DNA of 64,000 nt from Comamonadaceae bacterium G21597-S1 (lineage in GTDB: Bacteria > Pseudomonadota > Gammaproteobacteria > Burkholderiales > Burkholderiaceae_C). The first letter of the stretch is position 1, and the number at the start of each line of letters is the position of its first letter. The position numbers and the translations under genes are program-made. Below, piece after piece: positions 28,093-36,980 of this stretch. The notes beneath the pieces are model-generated. The model ran no database searches. It was not told where the DNA came from and saw nothing but the letters and a program-made list of their open reading frames with translations. Where the stretch lies: NCBI GenBank assembly GCA_027214345.1, contig JAPWHR010000011.1, positions 124,001 through 188,000 of the forward strand. The letters are read 5' to 3'.

Positions 28093-29199
28093 ATGACCAC
28101 ACCCCGCTTCCAGACCGAACCCCCCTACACCCACGGACAACCGGCGCGTTGCGCCATCCTGTACTGCAACCTGGGGACTCCCGACACGCCGACGACACCG
28201 GCGGTCCGCCGCTACCTGGCCGAGTTTCTCGGCGATCCGCGGGTGGTGGAAATACCGCGTGTGTTGTGGTGGCTGATCCTGCATGGCGTCATCCTGCGTT
28301 TTCGTCCCGCCAAGTCAGCGGCCAAATACGCCAGCATCTGGAGCGACGAGGGCTCGCCGCTACGCGTCTGGACCGAGAAGCAGGCCTTGTTGCTGCAGGG
28401 CTGGCTGGCGCAACGCGGGCACCCGGTGCTGGTGCGCCATGCGATGCGCTATGGCCAGACGTCGATCGCCGAGCAGCTGGACGCCCTCAAGGCCGAAGGC
28501 GTGACCCGGGTGCTGGTGCTGCCGGCCTATCCGCAATACTCCGCCGCCACCACCGCCAGCGTGTTCGATGCCGTCTTTGCCTGGGCGGCGCGCACCCGGC
28601 TGATCCCGGAACTGCGTTTCGTCAACCGCTACCACGACGAGCCGGACTACATCGAAGCCTTGGTCAAGCACATCCGCCGCCAATGGCAGACCCATGGCCG
28701 CGGCGACAAGCTGGTCATGAGTTTCCACGGCATACCCCAGCGCAGCCTGCTGCTCGGCGACCCCTACCACTGCGAATGCCACAAGACGGCCCGGCTGCTG
28801 GCCGAGCGGCTCGGCCTGGCCAGGGACGACTACATCGTCACCTTCCAGTCGCGCCTGGGACGCGCCAAGTGGCTCGAGCCCTATACCGAACCCACGCTAA
28901 TCCGGCTGGCAAAGGCCGGCACCGCGCGTGTCGATGTGGTCTGCCCCGGCTTCACCAGCGACTGCCTGGAAACCCTGGAGGAAATCGCGATCGAGGCCAG
29001 GGCCGCCTTCCTGGGCGCCGGAGGCAAGGAGTTCCACTACATCAGCTGCCTGAACGACCAGCCGGAGTGGATCTCGGCTTTGTGCGTGATCGCGCAGCAG
29101 CATATGCAGGGTTGGCCGACGACGCCTGCAGACCCTGCAGCGACCGAGGCCGGCGAACAATCGCGCTTGCGCGCCAGGGCACTGGGGGCACCGCGCTGA
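28093..29199 (+). CDS. hemH: Ferrochelatase
   Basis: HemH inserts Fe(II) into protoporphyrin IX in the last step of haem synthesis. The 368-residue product has the N-terminal NLGTPDTPTTPAVRRYLAEF block. The metal-site histidine lies in MSFHGIPQR, and the essential glutamate in FTSDCLETLEEI. The Cys pair in YHCECHKTA fits bacterial homologues. GGGAGA nine bases before the ATG supports the start. The promoter must overlap the 5' end of the divergent HAD gene. The poorly conserved Ala/Arg-rich tail after WISALCVIAQQH is not unusual. Confidence 0.96.
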   Translation: MTTPRFQTEPPYTHGQPARCAILYCNLGTPDTPTTPAVRRYLAEFLGDPRVVEIPRVLWWLILHGVILRFRPAKSAAKYASIWSDEGSPLRVWTEKQALLLQGWLAQRGHPVLVRHAMRYGQTSIAEQLDALKAEGVTRVLVLPAYPQYSAATTASVFDAVFAWAARTRLIPELRFVNRYHDEPDYIEALVKHIRRQWQTHGRGDKLVMSFHGIPQRSLLLGDPYHCECHKTARLLAERLGLARDDYIVTFQSRLGRAKWLEPYTEPTLIRLAKAGTARVDVVCPGFTSDCLETLEEIAIEARAAFLGAGGKEFHYISCLNDQPEWISALCVIAQQHMQGWPTTPADPAATEAGEQSRLRARALGAPR

Positions 29200-29203
29200 C
29201 GAC

Positions 29204-29965
29204 TCAGTGCGCCACTCGCGGTGTCAGCTGTATCGCGACACCAGCCGCCGAGCCTGGCCGCACCACCCAGTGCGGGTCGGTATAGACCACGTCGAGGCCA
29301 TGCTCACGCAGCCGCGACAGCGTGCCGTCCAGATCCCGGGCCGGCATAGCCATCGCCAGAGGGCCTTCACCGACCCTGGCCAGGCGGTCCGACAAAGGCG
29401 ACACCTGCCCGGCGATCGGCGCCAGCAACTCGATCATGCGCGGGCCGAGCAGGAACCGGGATGCCGCCAGTGTTCCATTCGACACCGGATGCACGGGCAT
29501 GCGATGCGCGACCAGGCCGGTCAGGTCCTCCCATTGCCGGGTTGCGGCATCCAGATCGTGGACCATCAAGGCAACATGGTCCAGCCTGACCTCGCCCGCG
29601 GGCACCGACTCCTGCGCGTCGGCTGCATCGTTGATGAAGACACAGATGCCACACAGATCGACGTAACCAGCCTGGTACAGGTTGCCCGTGCCGGCTTGGC
29701 GGCTGCGCCACCGCGCCAGTCGCTTCGGCGCATCATCCAGCTCAATGCCAAGTGCCCAGATGCCAAAACGAGGAACCACCGACCCGGCACCGCCGACATC
29801 CGGTACAAGGACAGCGTTCAGGCACACCGTCGCATCCTCCGAGCGCAGACGCAGCCCCGCTGCACCCGGATCGGCGCGCACCCCCATGATGGCTTCGTAT
29901 GCTGCCCCGGCCCGCGCCAGATCGTTCACGCCGACATGCACGGTACGCAACAACGGCCCGGTCAC
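29204..29965 (-). CDS. VOC-family (glyoxalase/dioxygenase fold) protein
   Basis: This 253-residue protein consists of two vicinal-oxygen-chelate modules. The first begins LLRTVHVGVNDLARAGAAYE and the second VRLDHVALMVHDLDAATRQWE, each the start of a beta-alpha-beta-beta-beta unit. The GTG start has AAGGA upstream. It follows the TauD/TfdA gene on the same strand after a 55-base gap and converges with hemH. The fold often binds a metal, but the reaction cannot be named; a lyase or isomerase step on a product of the neighbouring dioxygenase is an inference. Confidence 0.75.
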   Translation of the reverse strand: MTGPLLRTVHVGVNDLARAGAAYEAIMGVRADPGAAGLRLRSEDATVCLNAVLVPDVGGAGSVVPRFGIWALGIELDDAPKRLARWRSRQAGTGNLYQAGYVDLCGICVFINDAADAQESVPAGEVRLDHVALMVHDLDAATRQWEDLTGLVAHRMPVHPVSNGTLAASRFLLGPRMIELLAPIAGQVSPLSDRLARVGEGPLAMAMPARDLDGTLSRLREHGLDVVYTDPHWVVRPGSAAGVAIQLTPRVAH

Positions 29966-30020
29966 CGGGAATCCTTCGTGCAGCGCACTGCAGAGTGTGC
30001 ATCGAGGACGACCAGGCGCC

Positions 30021-30926
30021 TCATGCCGGTACCTGCGTGTCGGCGATGCGCGAGTAGGTTCTGCTTCCGTCCGCCGCCTGCAGGTAGGGACGATCTCCCA
30101 CGACAGTCACCCGCTCCATGCGCCGCACCGCAGGAAAATAATCAGACACCGCATAATGCTGCGCCGATCGGTTGTCCCAGAACGCGATAGAGTCGGCGCG
30201 CCAGCGGAAACGGCACTGGTACTCGGGAATCCGGGACTGCGCATACAAATGCGCCAGCAAGTCGGCCGACTCCTGCGGTTCCATGCCAACCACATGGCGG
30301 ACAAAGCCCGGATTCATGTACAGGCACTTGCGACCGCTCTCCGGATGGGTGCGCACCAACGGATGTTCCACCGGTGGAAACTGGCGGTAACTCTCGGCAA
30401 TCTTCTCCTCCGTCGCGCCACGCTTGCGCATGAGCTTTTCGTAGAACCCCATGGTGTTGCGCGTGAACCGCCCCTCGACCTGTTCCTTCACGGCGGCGTC
30501 CAAACCATCGTAGGCGGCCGCCATGTCACAGAACAGGGTATCACCACCAACGACTGGTACCTGCCGGGCGCGCAGTATCGAACCCAGCGAAGGCTCGATG
30601 CGCCAGGTCACATCGGAGTGCCAGACATTCTCGCGCCCGCGACTGTTCTGATCGTGCGTGATGTCCAGCACCTCGGGGTAACCCGGCTTGCAATCCGAGA
30701 ACGGATGCACTTCCAGGTCGCCGAACACCCGCCCGAAGGCCAGATGCTGCTCGGTGGTGATGTGCTGGTCGCGAAAAAAGATGACCTTCCATTTCACCAG
30801 CAACGCGCGCAGCTCGATGGCCTGCGCGGGGCTGACGGGTTGTGTCAGGTCGATGTCGCCGATCTCGGCGCCGATCGTCGGGCTCAGCGGTTCTACCGCA
30901 AGCCTGGTGTTTGTCGTACTGACCAT
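30021..30926 (-). CDS. TauD/TfdA-family Fe(II)/2-oxoglutarate dioxygenase
   Basis: Enzymes of this family hydroxylate small acidic substrates using 2-oxoglutarate and O2. Members include taurine dioxygenase (TauD) and the alkylsulfatase AtsK, which release sulfite or sulfate. The 301-residue protein has the iron triad H103-x-D105 (VWHSDVTW) and H257 (SAQHYAVSDY), and the 2-oxoglutarate arginine in AVRRMERVTV. The ATG at 30926 is chosen because AAGGTGG precedes it; the longer TTG frame has no ribosome site. It sits between the FGE gene and a VOC gene. Nearby sulfatases make an organosulfate or organosulfonate substrate attractive, but this is inference. Confidence 0.88.
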   Translation of the reverse strand: MVSTTNTRLAVEPLSPTIGAEIGDIDLTQPVSPAQAIELRALLVKWKVIFFRDQHITTEQHLAFGRVFGDLEVHPFSDCKPGYPEVLDITHDQNSRGRENVWHSDVTWRIEPSLGSILRARQVPVVGGDTLFCDMAAAYDGLDAAVKEQVEGRFTRNTMGFYEKLMRKRGATEEKIAESYRQFPPVEHPLVRTHPESGRKCLYMNPGFVRHVVGMEPQESADLLAHLYAQSRIPEYQCRFRWRADSIAFWDNRSAQHYAVSDYFPAVRRMERVTVVGDRPYLQAADGSRTYSRIADTQVPA

Positions 30927-30946
30927 GGGTATATCCACCTTTCCCA

Positions 30947-31156
30947 ATCAAGCTGAAACCGACCGAACTCGACGATGACCGCGTACTCGCTCACATCATC
31001 CCTGGCACCTTGCGAAAACTGCTCAGGGGACTTGATCGGGAACACAGCAAGGCTCGCTTTCGCGCAGCAGGTCTCACGCGTGTCGGTTGCCGCGAGTTCA
31101 TCGACGATCAAGGTGTTCGGCCATTCCGCCAGCGTCGATATCACAGGCGTCACCAT
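30947..31156 (-). pseudogene. Decayed C-terminal remnant of a Bug receptor gene
   Basis: A 70-codon stretch on the minus strand carries KASLAVFPIKSPEQF, then ARDDVSEYAVIVE and ending FQLD. This matches the end of Bug proteins; compare MPIKTPEQFAETVKTDIREW in the intact copy at 39122-40102. The upstream 80% of such a gene is missing and the frame runs on into the dioxygenase ribosome site. I read it as the leftover of a receptor gene once located upstream of the dioxygenase, partly replaced by the FGE gene. Confidence 0.5.
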
Positions 31157-31303
31157 CGCATCGGCAACAAAGCCGCTTGATCCCGGGAATACGCATCGGC
31201 ACCGGACCCATCGATTTCAGTGACCCGGAATCGCCCCTGCCCCTGCGTCTTCCCGAACACAGGGACACCAATCAGCGTATGGGGCAGGTTCAAATGCCGC
31301 ACA

Positions 31304-32329
31304 TCAACCCGATCGACCCACGCGAGAGTCGTGCCCGTTCGCACGCATGACGTCGAACGCAGGTACAGTGCGAACGCACCGGAATCCGATGTGGCCGGTC
31401 GACTCCTCCGCAGGATGCCCCGTACGCGCAGCTGGACGAAAGCGGCGGCAGTAGTTCCACGCACACAGGTACGAACCGCCCTTGACGGTGTAGGCGCCGG
31501 CTTCGGAAGCTTGCGTCAAGTCCGATCCATCGGACTCTGCATTCGCCGCAGCATCATCGCCGCGTCTGCACGGCCTGCAACAGCGCGGTACAGACGGGAC
31601 AGAGCGGTGGCTCCGATGGGGGCTGCTTGTCCACTCCCAGACATTGCCGATCATGTCGAACAACCCATACCCGTTGGGCGCGAAACGCCCCACCGGCGCC
31701 GTGCCCGGCGCGTGCGGCTTCAGATTCTGGGTCGGGAATCGCCCCAGCCAGATATTGGCCGGTATCGTTCCGGATGGTGCCAGCATGTCGCCCCATGCAT
31801 AGTCACACCCGTCCAACCCGCCCCGGGCCGCAAACTCCCACTCCGCCTCCGTCGGCAATCGCGTGCCCGACCATGCGCAGTAGGCTTGCGCATCCACGTG
31901 GCAGACATGCACGACCGGATGGTCCTCGCGGCCGATCCAACTGCTGCCAGGCCCTTCTGGAGCCTCCCAAGACGCACCAGGTACAAACACCCACCAGTTG
32001 ATCGTGCGCGGATCGGACCCGGCAATCGGCGGTCGGAATACGGCCGAACCCGGCGTCAGTGTGTCGGTCTGACCGTTGCAACCAGGGACAGGGGTCACCG
32101 TCCGCTGCGCCACCGACACATAGCCGGTCGCGGCAACGAAGGCGGCGAACTCGCGATTGGTCACGGCGTGACGCGCAATCCAGAAGTTCGACACGTCGCA
32201 CGCGTGCACGGGAGCTTCCTCGGGATAGTGCGTGTCCGAGCCCATACGAAAACGCCCGCCCTTGATCAACACGAACTGCGCGCTTGTGACACCGTTCGCC
32301 GCATCGGCATGCAGCTGCGCGGTGTTCAA
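31304..32329 (-). CDS. Formylglycine-generating enzyme (sulfatase-activating)
   Basis: FGE oxidises the cysteine of the CxPxR motif of type-I sulfatases to formylglycine using O2 and copper. This 341-residue protein has the FGE-sulfatase fold signatures GGRFRMGSD, RLPTEAEWEFAARGG, GNVWEWTSS and GFRCVR. It has both catalytic cysteines, C289 and C294, in GGSYLCAWNYCRRFRPAAR; these are the positions of human C336 and C341, so it is a genuine FGE rather than a FGE-fold protein lacking them. The start is a TTG with GAGG upstream; no better start is visible. Three CxPxR sulfatases in the window are its likely clients. Confidence 0.9.
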   Translation of the reverse strand: MNTAQLHADAANGVTSAQFVLIKGGRFRMGSDTHYPEEAPVHACDVSNFWIARHAVTNREFAAFVAATGYVSVAQRTVTPVPGCNGQTDTLTPGSAVFRPPIAGSDPRTINWWVFVPGASWEAPEGPGSSWIGREDHPVVHVCHVDAQAYCAWSGTRLPTEAEWEFAARGGLDGCDYAWGDMLAPSGTIPANIWLGRFPTQNLKPHAPGTAPVGRFAPNGYGLFDMIGNVWEWTSSPHRSHRSVPSVPRCCRPCRRGDDAAANAESDGSDLTQASEAGAYTVKGGSYLCAWNYCRRFRPAARTGHPAEESTGHIGFRCVRTVPAFDVMRANGHDSRVGRSG

Positions 32330-33104
32330 GTCAACACCTCATCGATGTGGCATGCACGATTGACACGATCCAACAACATGGCGCGATCCTAAGTCGTGGA
32401 ATACATCGTGTGGCGCTGATGTTCCGGTTTGCCACCTGGCGGAATTTCCAGATGTTGTTGCGCCATCGGTCAGCTGCCCTTTCCGCGTGGCCGGGAACGC
32501 GACATCGTCGGTTGGTGCCTGGACCGACGGGAACGATGATCCCGGGCACGGAGAGGTCTGTCGCAACCCAAAAGTCGTCGCACCAGTGAACAGGAAACTG
32601 GCATTCGATATCGCGATGGACTCGAGCACCGACAAGTCGATCGACACCGCCAGTGTCGAAACGGCAACCATGCCACCGATGCTGGCGGCACCGACCGCCA
32701 GCCCCGCCGGAAACACCAGCCACGCGCCAGCCCAGATCCTGCAGGCAGGTCACTGCGAAGGCAATTCACGATTGGCGTCAGATCCCGGTTTCGCGTCGCA
32801 CAAACCCTGCCGGTGACGGCGATGTTGCGCAGGGGTCACACGACAAACAGGCTTCCCGCAGGCGACTTCCCGCTGGTCGCGCCCCTGGAACACCATCCGA
32901 CGACCCAGGCGCGAATCGAGCCAGGCATGACTGGAAACCCGTCGGCAATTCCACCACGCGGCAAAGACGACATCAATGGTTGTAGCTCCCTCAGCCCGTC
33001 CATATCATCCCGGCATGTTGAACGAACCGCGCGCGGCGCAGCCAGCGAAATGGACGCCGATCGGGTCTGGTTCTGGGCGCGCCACGTTGGTCGCACCGAT
33101 GCGT
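32330..33104. other. 775-base region without an intact gene; probable gene debris
   Basis: No convincing open gene spans this interval between the FGE gene and the IclR gene. On the minus strand, at about 32560-32730, a hydrophobic segment reads LVFPAGLAVGAASIGGM and, further on, ESIAISNASFLFTGATTF, then turns into low-complexity junk. This could be the remnant of an integral membrane transporter; a TauE/SafE-type exporter is conceivable but unproven. The rest shows nothing I can assign. Confidence 0.3.
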
Positions 33105-33902
33105 TCACGGCGCAACGGACGGCGCTGCCTCCTTGGCCAGCGCCGCAGCTACGACGGCAGCGAGTTCCTGCAGCACAGGCAAATAGCGCTCGACAGCCTC
33201 TTGCGGCTCGAACGAAGTTTGGTAATAACGCATGCCGACGGTGGCCGCCACGCCCGCCCCGTCCCGGATCGGCACGGCAAACCCAACGACGCGGTCCTGC
33301 GGCCGAGCCGCGCGCAAGGCATAACCCTGGGTCCGCACATCGGAGAGCATGCCGGTCAGAAACGGTGCGTCATGGGCCAGCGCGTTGCCACTGCTTTTGG
33401 ACTTGCGCAACATGGCCAGAATCAAGGCGCGTTCCGTCTCGGAGCAAAAGGCCAGATAGACCTGCCCGTGCGCCGTGGTCAGGACCGGATGTCGCCTGAA
33501 GCGGGTGGCAGCGGCGTGCTGGTCGCTGTTGAGTGGCGATCGGCTGCCGGTGAAATAGCGCGTACACATGGCGCCTCGATCGTAGAGCTGCAAGCTCATC
33601 GGCCACTTGTGTGTCGCCGTGAACGCGTCCATGTGCCCACGGGCCACGACAACCACCCGCTCCGCATGCTGGAATCCGTCGGAAAGCCGAAGCACCTGCT
33701 CGGTCGCGGCATACCCCTCGGTGCGCGACACCTGCCGGACATATCCGGTTTCGATCAAGGTATGCAGCAGCCGCACGATGGTCGACAACGGCAGTTCCGT
33801 ATGGGCATGCAGCTGCGTCACACTGGCCGTGCCGATGACGTTGAGTGCTTCCAGCACACGCAACACCCGTACCGCCGAGCGGACCGAATCAGAGTCCTTC
33901 AT
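33105..33902 (-). CDS. IclR-family transcriptional regulator
   Basis: A 265-residue DNA-binding regulator. The N-terminal winged helix (SVRSAVRVLRVLEALNV, then ELPLSTIVRLLHTLIETGYV) is followed by the IclR effector-binding domain, with DRVVGFAVPIRDGAGVAATVG near the C terminus. The start at 33902 (ATG) gives the usual IclR length; longer frames start at TTG. It lies downstream of a small NTF2-like gene and is transcribed away from the cyclase-aminotransferase-sulfatase operon. It may control these genes in response to an aromatic or carboxylic intermediate. Confidence 0.88.
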   Translation of the reverse strand: MKDSDSVRSAVRVLRVLEALNVIGTASVTQLHAHTELPLSTIVRLLHTLIETGYVRQVSRTEGYAATEQVLRLSDGFQHAERVVVVARGHMDAFTATHKWPMSLQLYDRGAMCTRYFTGSRSPLNSDQHAAATRFRRHPVLTTAHGQVYLAFCSETERALILAMLRKSKSSGNALAHDAPFLTGMLSDVRTQGYALRAARPQDRVVGFAVPIRDGAGVAATVGMRYYQTSFEPQEAVERYLPVLQELAAVVAAALAKEAAPSVAP

Positions 33903-33971
33903 GTCCTGCTTCTGCGCGGCACGTCTGACGTGCGCCACACGATGCAACAACCCAGCGTGTCACAGGACGAC

Positions 33972-34361
33972 TCACAGGAAGTTCGAGCGCATCTTGATGC
34001 CCCACTTGCCAGCCTCGCAGGTCACAATCATCAGGACTTCATGGGTACTGATCAAGTTGCCGTCGGCCTGGAAGCGCTTGAATCGGCCAGCCACGTGCAC
34101 CTTGTCGGGTCCGGCGTGCAGGATATCCCTGCGCTCCCATTCCGAGTGATGCCACCCGGCCTGGCGCGCGGACTTGAAGTAATCCATTTCCATGTCGACC
34201 GTGTCCAGTATCCGCATCCGGCTGGACGAAAAATGGACGTTCGGGTTGTGAAAGACCTTGTCCAGTGCAATCGCATCCATGGCGTTGACGGCAGCGAAAT
34301 ACGCGTCCAGCAGCGTCAGCGTTCGTGCAACGGATTCTTCACTTTCAGCATATGTGTTCAT
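33972..34361 (-). CDS. NTF2-like (SnoaL/DUF4440-type) small protein
   Basis: A 129-residue protein with the cone-shaped NTF2-like fold: an N-terminal helical pair (SVARTLTLLDAYFAAVNAMD) followed by strands including VHVAGRFKRF and VLMIVTCEAGKWGIK. Such proteins act as small hydrolases, isomerases or dehydratases, or only bind ligands. It is divergent from the cyclase gene across 53 bases, so both may share regulation. No catalytic residues can be assigned with confidence. Confidence 0.72.
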   Translation of the reverse strand: MNTYAESEESVARTLTLLDAYFAAVNAMDAIALDKVFHNPNVHFSSSRMRILDTVDMEMDYFKSARQAGWHHSEWERRDILHAGPDKVHVAGRFKRFQADGNLISTHEVLMIVTCEAGKWGIKMRSNFL

Positions 34362-34414
34362 GACCGGATCGTATCCAGGCGGTCATCGATCCGCTGGCAC
34401 GCAGGAGACAACGC

Positions 34415-35479
34415 ATGAAACCATCGAGTCCGCGTTGGAAACATCGCCCGCCCGGTTCCAACTGGGGCGACTTCGGACCGGATGACCAGTGCGGCCGCAT
34501 GAACCTGCTGACGCCCGAGAAGGTGTTGCAGGGTATCGCGGAGGTGCACGATGGCAAGACCTTCAACCTGAGCCTGCCGCTGGACTTTCCGGGTGGCAAC
34601 GTATTGAATCCACGCCGCATGCCACCGGTGCTGCGCCCTACCCTGCGCGGCGACAAGCCCAACCTCAACTACCAGCTCCGGTGCGACGATGCCAGTTGCA
34701 CCGACGTCGTCTGCGACGACCTGGCGGTGCTGCACCTGCAATACAGCACCCAGTGGGACAGCCTGGCGCACATCGGCTCCATGTTCGATGCAGATGGCGA
34801 CGGCGAGCCGGAAGCGGTCTACTACAACGGATTTCGCGCCGGCGTGGACGTACTGGGCCCGACCACAGCCGAGCGTGCGGGCATTTTCGACTTTGCTCGG
34901 ATCGAACAGCGTTCCACGTCAGGGGCCCGGCACCTGGGCATCGAAAACATGTCCGAGCGCTGTGTCCAGGGCCGCGCCGTCATGGTGGATCTGCACGCCC
35001 ATCTGGGGCGCAAGCGCACCGTGGTGGATCACGAACTCCTGATGTCGATCCTGCGCAAGGACGCGATCACGATCGAGGCCGGTGACATGGTCTGCCTGCA
35101 CACCGGCTTCGCCGCCCACGTGCTCGACATGAATCGCGAACCCGACATGCAGGCACTCGACGCCAGTTGTGCGGTACTGCAAGGCAGTGATCCTCGTTTG
35201 CTGCAGTGGATCACCGACAGCGGCCTGTCTGCTCTGATCGCCGACAACTATGCCGTCGAGGAGCACCCGGCGGCAAACCGTCGCGGCCGTTGCGCCGCAT
35301 TGCCACTTCACGAACACTGCCTGTTCAAGCTCGGCGTGCATTTGGGAGAACTCTGGCACCTGACCACGCTGGCGCAGCATCTGCGCGCGCAGGGGCGATC
35401 ACGCTTCCTGCTCACTGCGCCGCCGCTGCGACTGCCCGGCGCTGTCGGTTCACCCGCAACCCCGGTGGCAACCACCTGA
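34415..35479 (+). CDS. Cyclase-family metal-dependent hydrolase
   Basis: A 354-residue member of the cyclase/kynurenine-formamidase-like superfamily. These enzymes hydrolyse amides or lactones with a divalent metal. The metal-site region appears as QWDSLAHIGSMFD, a variant of the HxGTHxD motif, and a later histidine-rich segment reads PLHEHCLFKLGVHLGE. GGAGA eight bases before the ATG supports the start. It is the first gene of a plus-strand operon with an aminotransferase (67-base gap) and a sulfatase (15-base gap). The substrate is unknown. Confidence 0.82.
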   Translation: MKPSSPRWKHRPPGSNWGDFGPDDQCGRMNLLTPEKVLQGIAEVHDGKTFNLSLPLDFPGGNVLNPRRMPPVLRPTLRGDKPNLNYQLRCDDASCTDVVCDDLAVLHLQYSTQWDSLAHIGSMFDADGDGEPEAVYYNGFRAGVDVLGPTTAERAGIFDFARIEQRSTSGARHLGIENMSERCVQGRAVMVDLHAHLGRKRTVVDHELLMSILRKDAITIEAGDMVCLHTGFAAHVLDMNREPDMQALDASCAVLQGSDPRLLQWITDSGLSALIADNYAVEEHPAANRRGRCAALPLHEHCLFKLGVHLGELWHLTTLAQHLRAQGRSRFLLTAPPLRLPGAVGSPATPVATT

Positions 35480-35546
35480 GTCGATCTGCGGCCGCCAGCT
35501 GCGTTTCACATCGACTCTTCCATCAACTCCCCACGACAGGAAACCC

Positions 35547-36965
35547 ATGACCGACACCGACACCGATGCCCTGCCCAAGCTGCTGCAACCCCTCGGGCGC
35601 TGGAGCCACACCTTTGCCTATCACGCCTTGGACGTGGCACTGGAACGCGCAGAAGGCATTTATCTGTTTGATGACAAGGGCAACCGCTATATCGACGGCT
35701 CCGGCGGCCCGATGGCGGTGGGCATAGGACACTCGCATCCGCGCATCCTGCGCGCCGTCTCGGATCAGATGGCGCGCTACGCCTATGTCCACCCCATGCT
35801 GGCCAATCCCCGACGCGGGGAGTTGTGCGATGCCATCGCCGACGTCGCTCCAGGCGATCTCAACAACGTGTTCCTCGTCTCGGGCGGCTCGGAAGCCGTG
35901 GAGTCGGCGATCAAGATCGTCCGCCAGTACCACCGGGCAACGGGCCACGCCAACAAATACAAGGTCATCAGCCTGGCCGGCTCCTACCATGGCATGACTT
36001 TGGCTACGATGGCACTCGCCGGCAGTGCCCTCTACCAATCGGAATTCGAGCCGATGATGTCCGAATGGCCGCACATTGCCCAATACAGCGACTTCCTCAA
36101 ACCCGCGGGCATGAGCCGTGACGACTGGGGCGTGCATTGCGCGCAGCGACTGGAAACCGCGATCGAGCAAGCCGGTGCAGACACGGTGGCCGCCTTCATT
36201 GCAACGCCACACGGATGCAGCGTGGAATATGCCGTGGTTCCGCCCGTCACGTACTGGAAAGAGATCCGCCGCATCTGCGATCGCCACCATGTGCTGTTCA
36301 TCGCAGACGAAGTCGTCACCGGATTCGGGCGTACCGGAAAGTGGTTCGGCATGCAGCACTTCGATGTGCAGGCAGACCTGATGACGGTGGCCAAAGGCAT
36401 GGCCAGTTGCACCCAGCCATTGGGCGCCGTGGTGGTCAGCGACCGCGTCAACCAGCCCTTTCTGCAGGGGACAGGCTTCATGCATGGCTTCACCTACCAG
36501 GGTCATGCTGCGGCGTGTGCTGCCGGTATTGCGTCCATCGAGGTGTACCGCGACGAAGGCGTGATCGCCGGCGTGCCCGAACGCAGCAAGCTTCTGTTCG
36601 CTTGCAAGGACCGTCTTCTGGCGCATCCCGGCGTAGCCGACGTACGCGGCTGGGGCATGTTCATGTCCGTGGAGCTGGTCAGCGACAAGACCACGCGTTC
36701 CGGCTTCGCTCCGGACCGCCAGGCCGAATTGCTCTTCCTGACATTGGCCCTGAGGAACGGATTGGCGCTGTACAGCATGCTGTTCAATGTCCCGACGTCG
36801 AGCACCATCCCCGCGCGCGGCTCGCTGATGCGCATGTCGCCACCGCTGACCATCACGCCCGAGCAAGTGGTCGACATGACAGAACGATTCGAGACGACCT
36901 TGAGCCAGTGGGAGGCACGCATGGGCATCACCTCGCACGCGCCGTTGGCGACCACCACAGTCTGA
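35547..36965 (+). CDS. Class-III pyridoxal-phosphate aminotransferase
   Basis: A 472-residue omega-amino acid type aminotransferase. The class-III signature is clear: LFIADEVVTGFGRTGKWFG (D254 binds the PLP ring nitrogen) and the Schiff-base lysine K283 in MTVAKGMAS. SGGSEAVESAIKIVR binds the phosphate. AGGAA precedes the ATG. Relatives include taurine-pyruvate and beta-alanine-pyruvate aminotransferases. Its place between a cyclase and a sulfatase suggests removal of an amino group from a sulfated or sulfonated amine; that substrate is inference. Confidence 0.9.
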   Translation: MTDTDTDALPKLLQPLGRWSHTFAYHALDVALERAEGIYLFDDKGNRYIDGSGGPMAVGIGHSHPRILRAVSDQMARYAYVHPMLANPRRGELCDAIADVAPGDLNNVFLVSGGSEAVESAIKIVRQYHRATGHANKYKVISLAGSYHGMTLATMALAGSALYQSEFEPMMSEWPHIAQYSDFLKPAGMSRDDWGVHCAQRLETAIEQAGADTVAAFIATPHGCSVEYAVVPPVTYWKEIRRICDRHHVLFIADEVVTGFGRTGKWFGMQHFDVQADLMTVAKGMASCTQPLGAVVVSDRVNQPFLQGTGFMHGFTYQGHAAACAAGIASIEVYRDEGVIAGVPERSKLLFACKDRLLAHPGVADVRGWGMFMSVELVSDKTTRSGFAPDRQAELLFLTLALRNGLALYSMLFNVPTSSTIPARGSLMRMSPPLTITPEQVVDMTERFETTLSQWEARMGITSHAPLATTTV

Positions 36966-36980
36966 ACCGGAGACACACAC

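Noticed and set aside
31150-31464. A 104-codon minus-strand frame overlapping the 3' end of the FGE gene
   Set aside because: It has no ribosome site and no recognisable similarity, and it overlaps the conserved FGE C terminus in a different frame.
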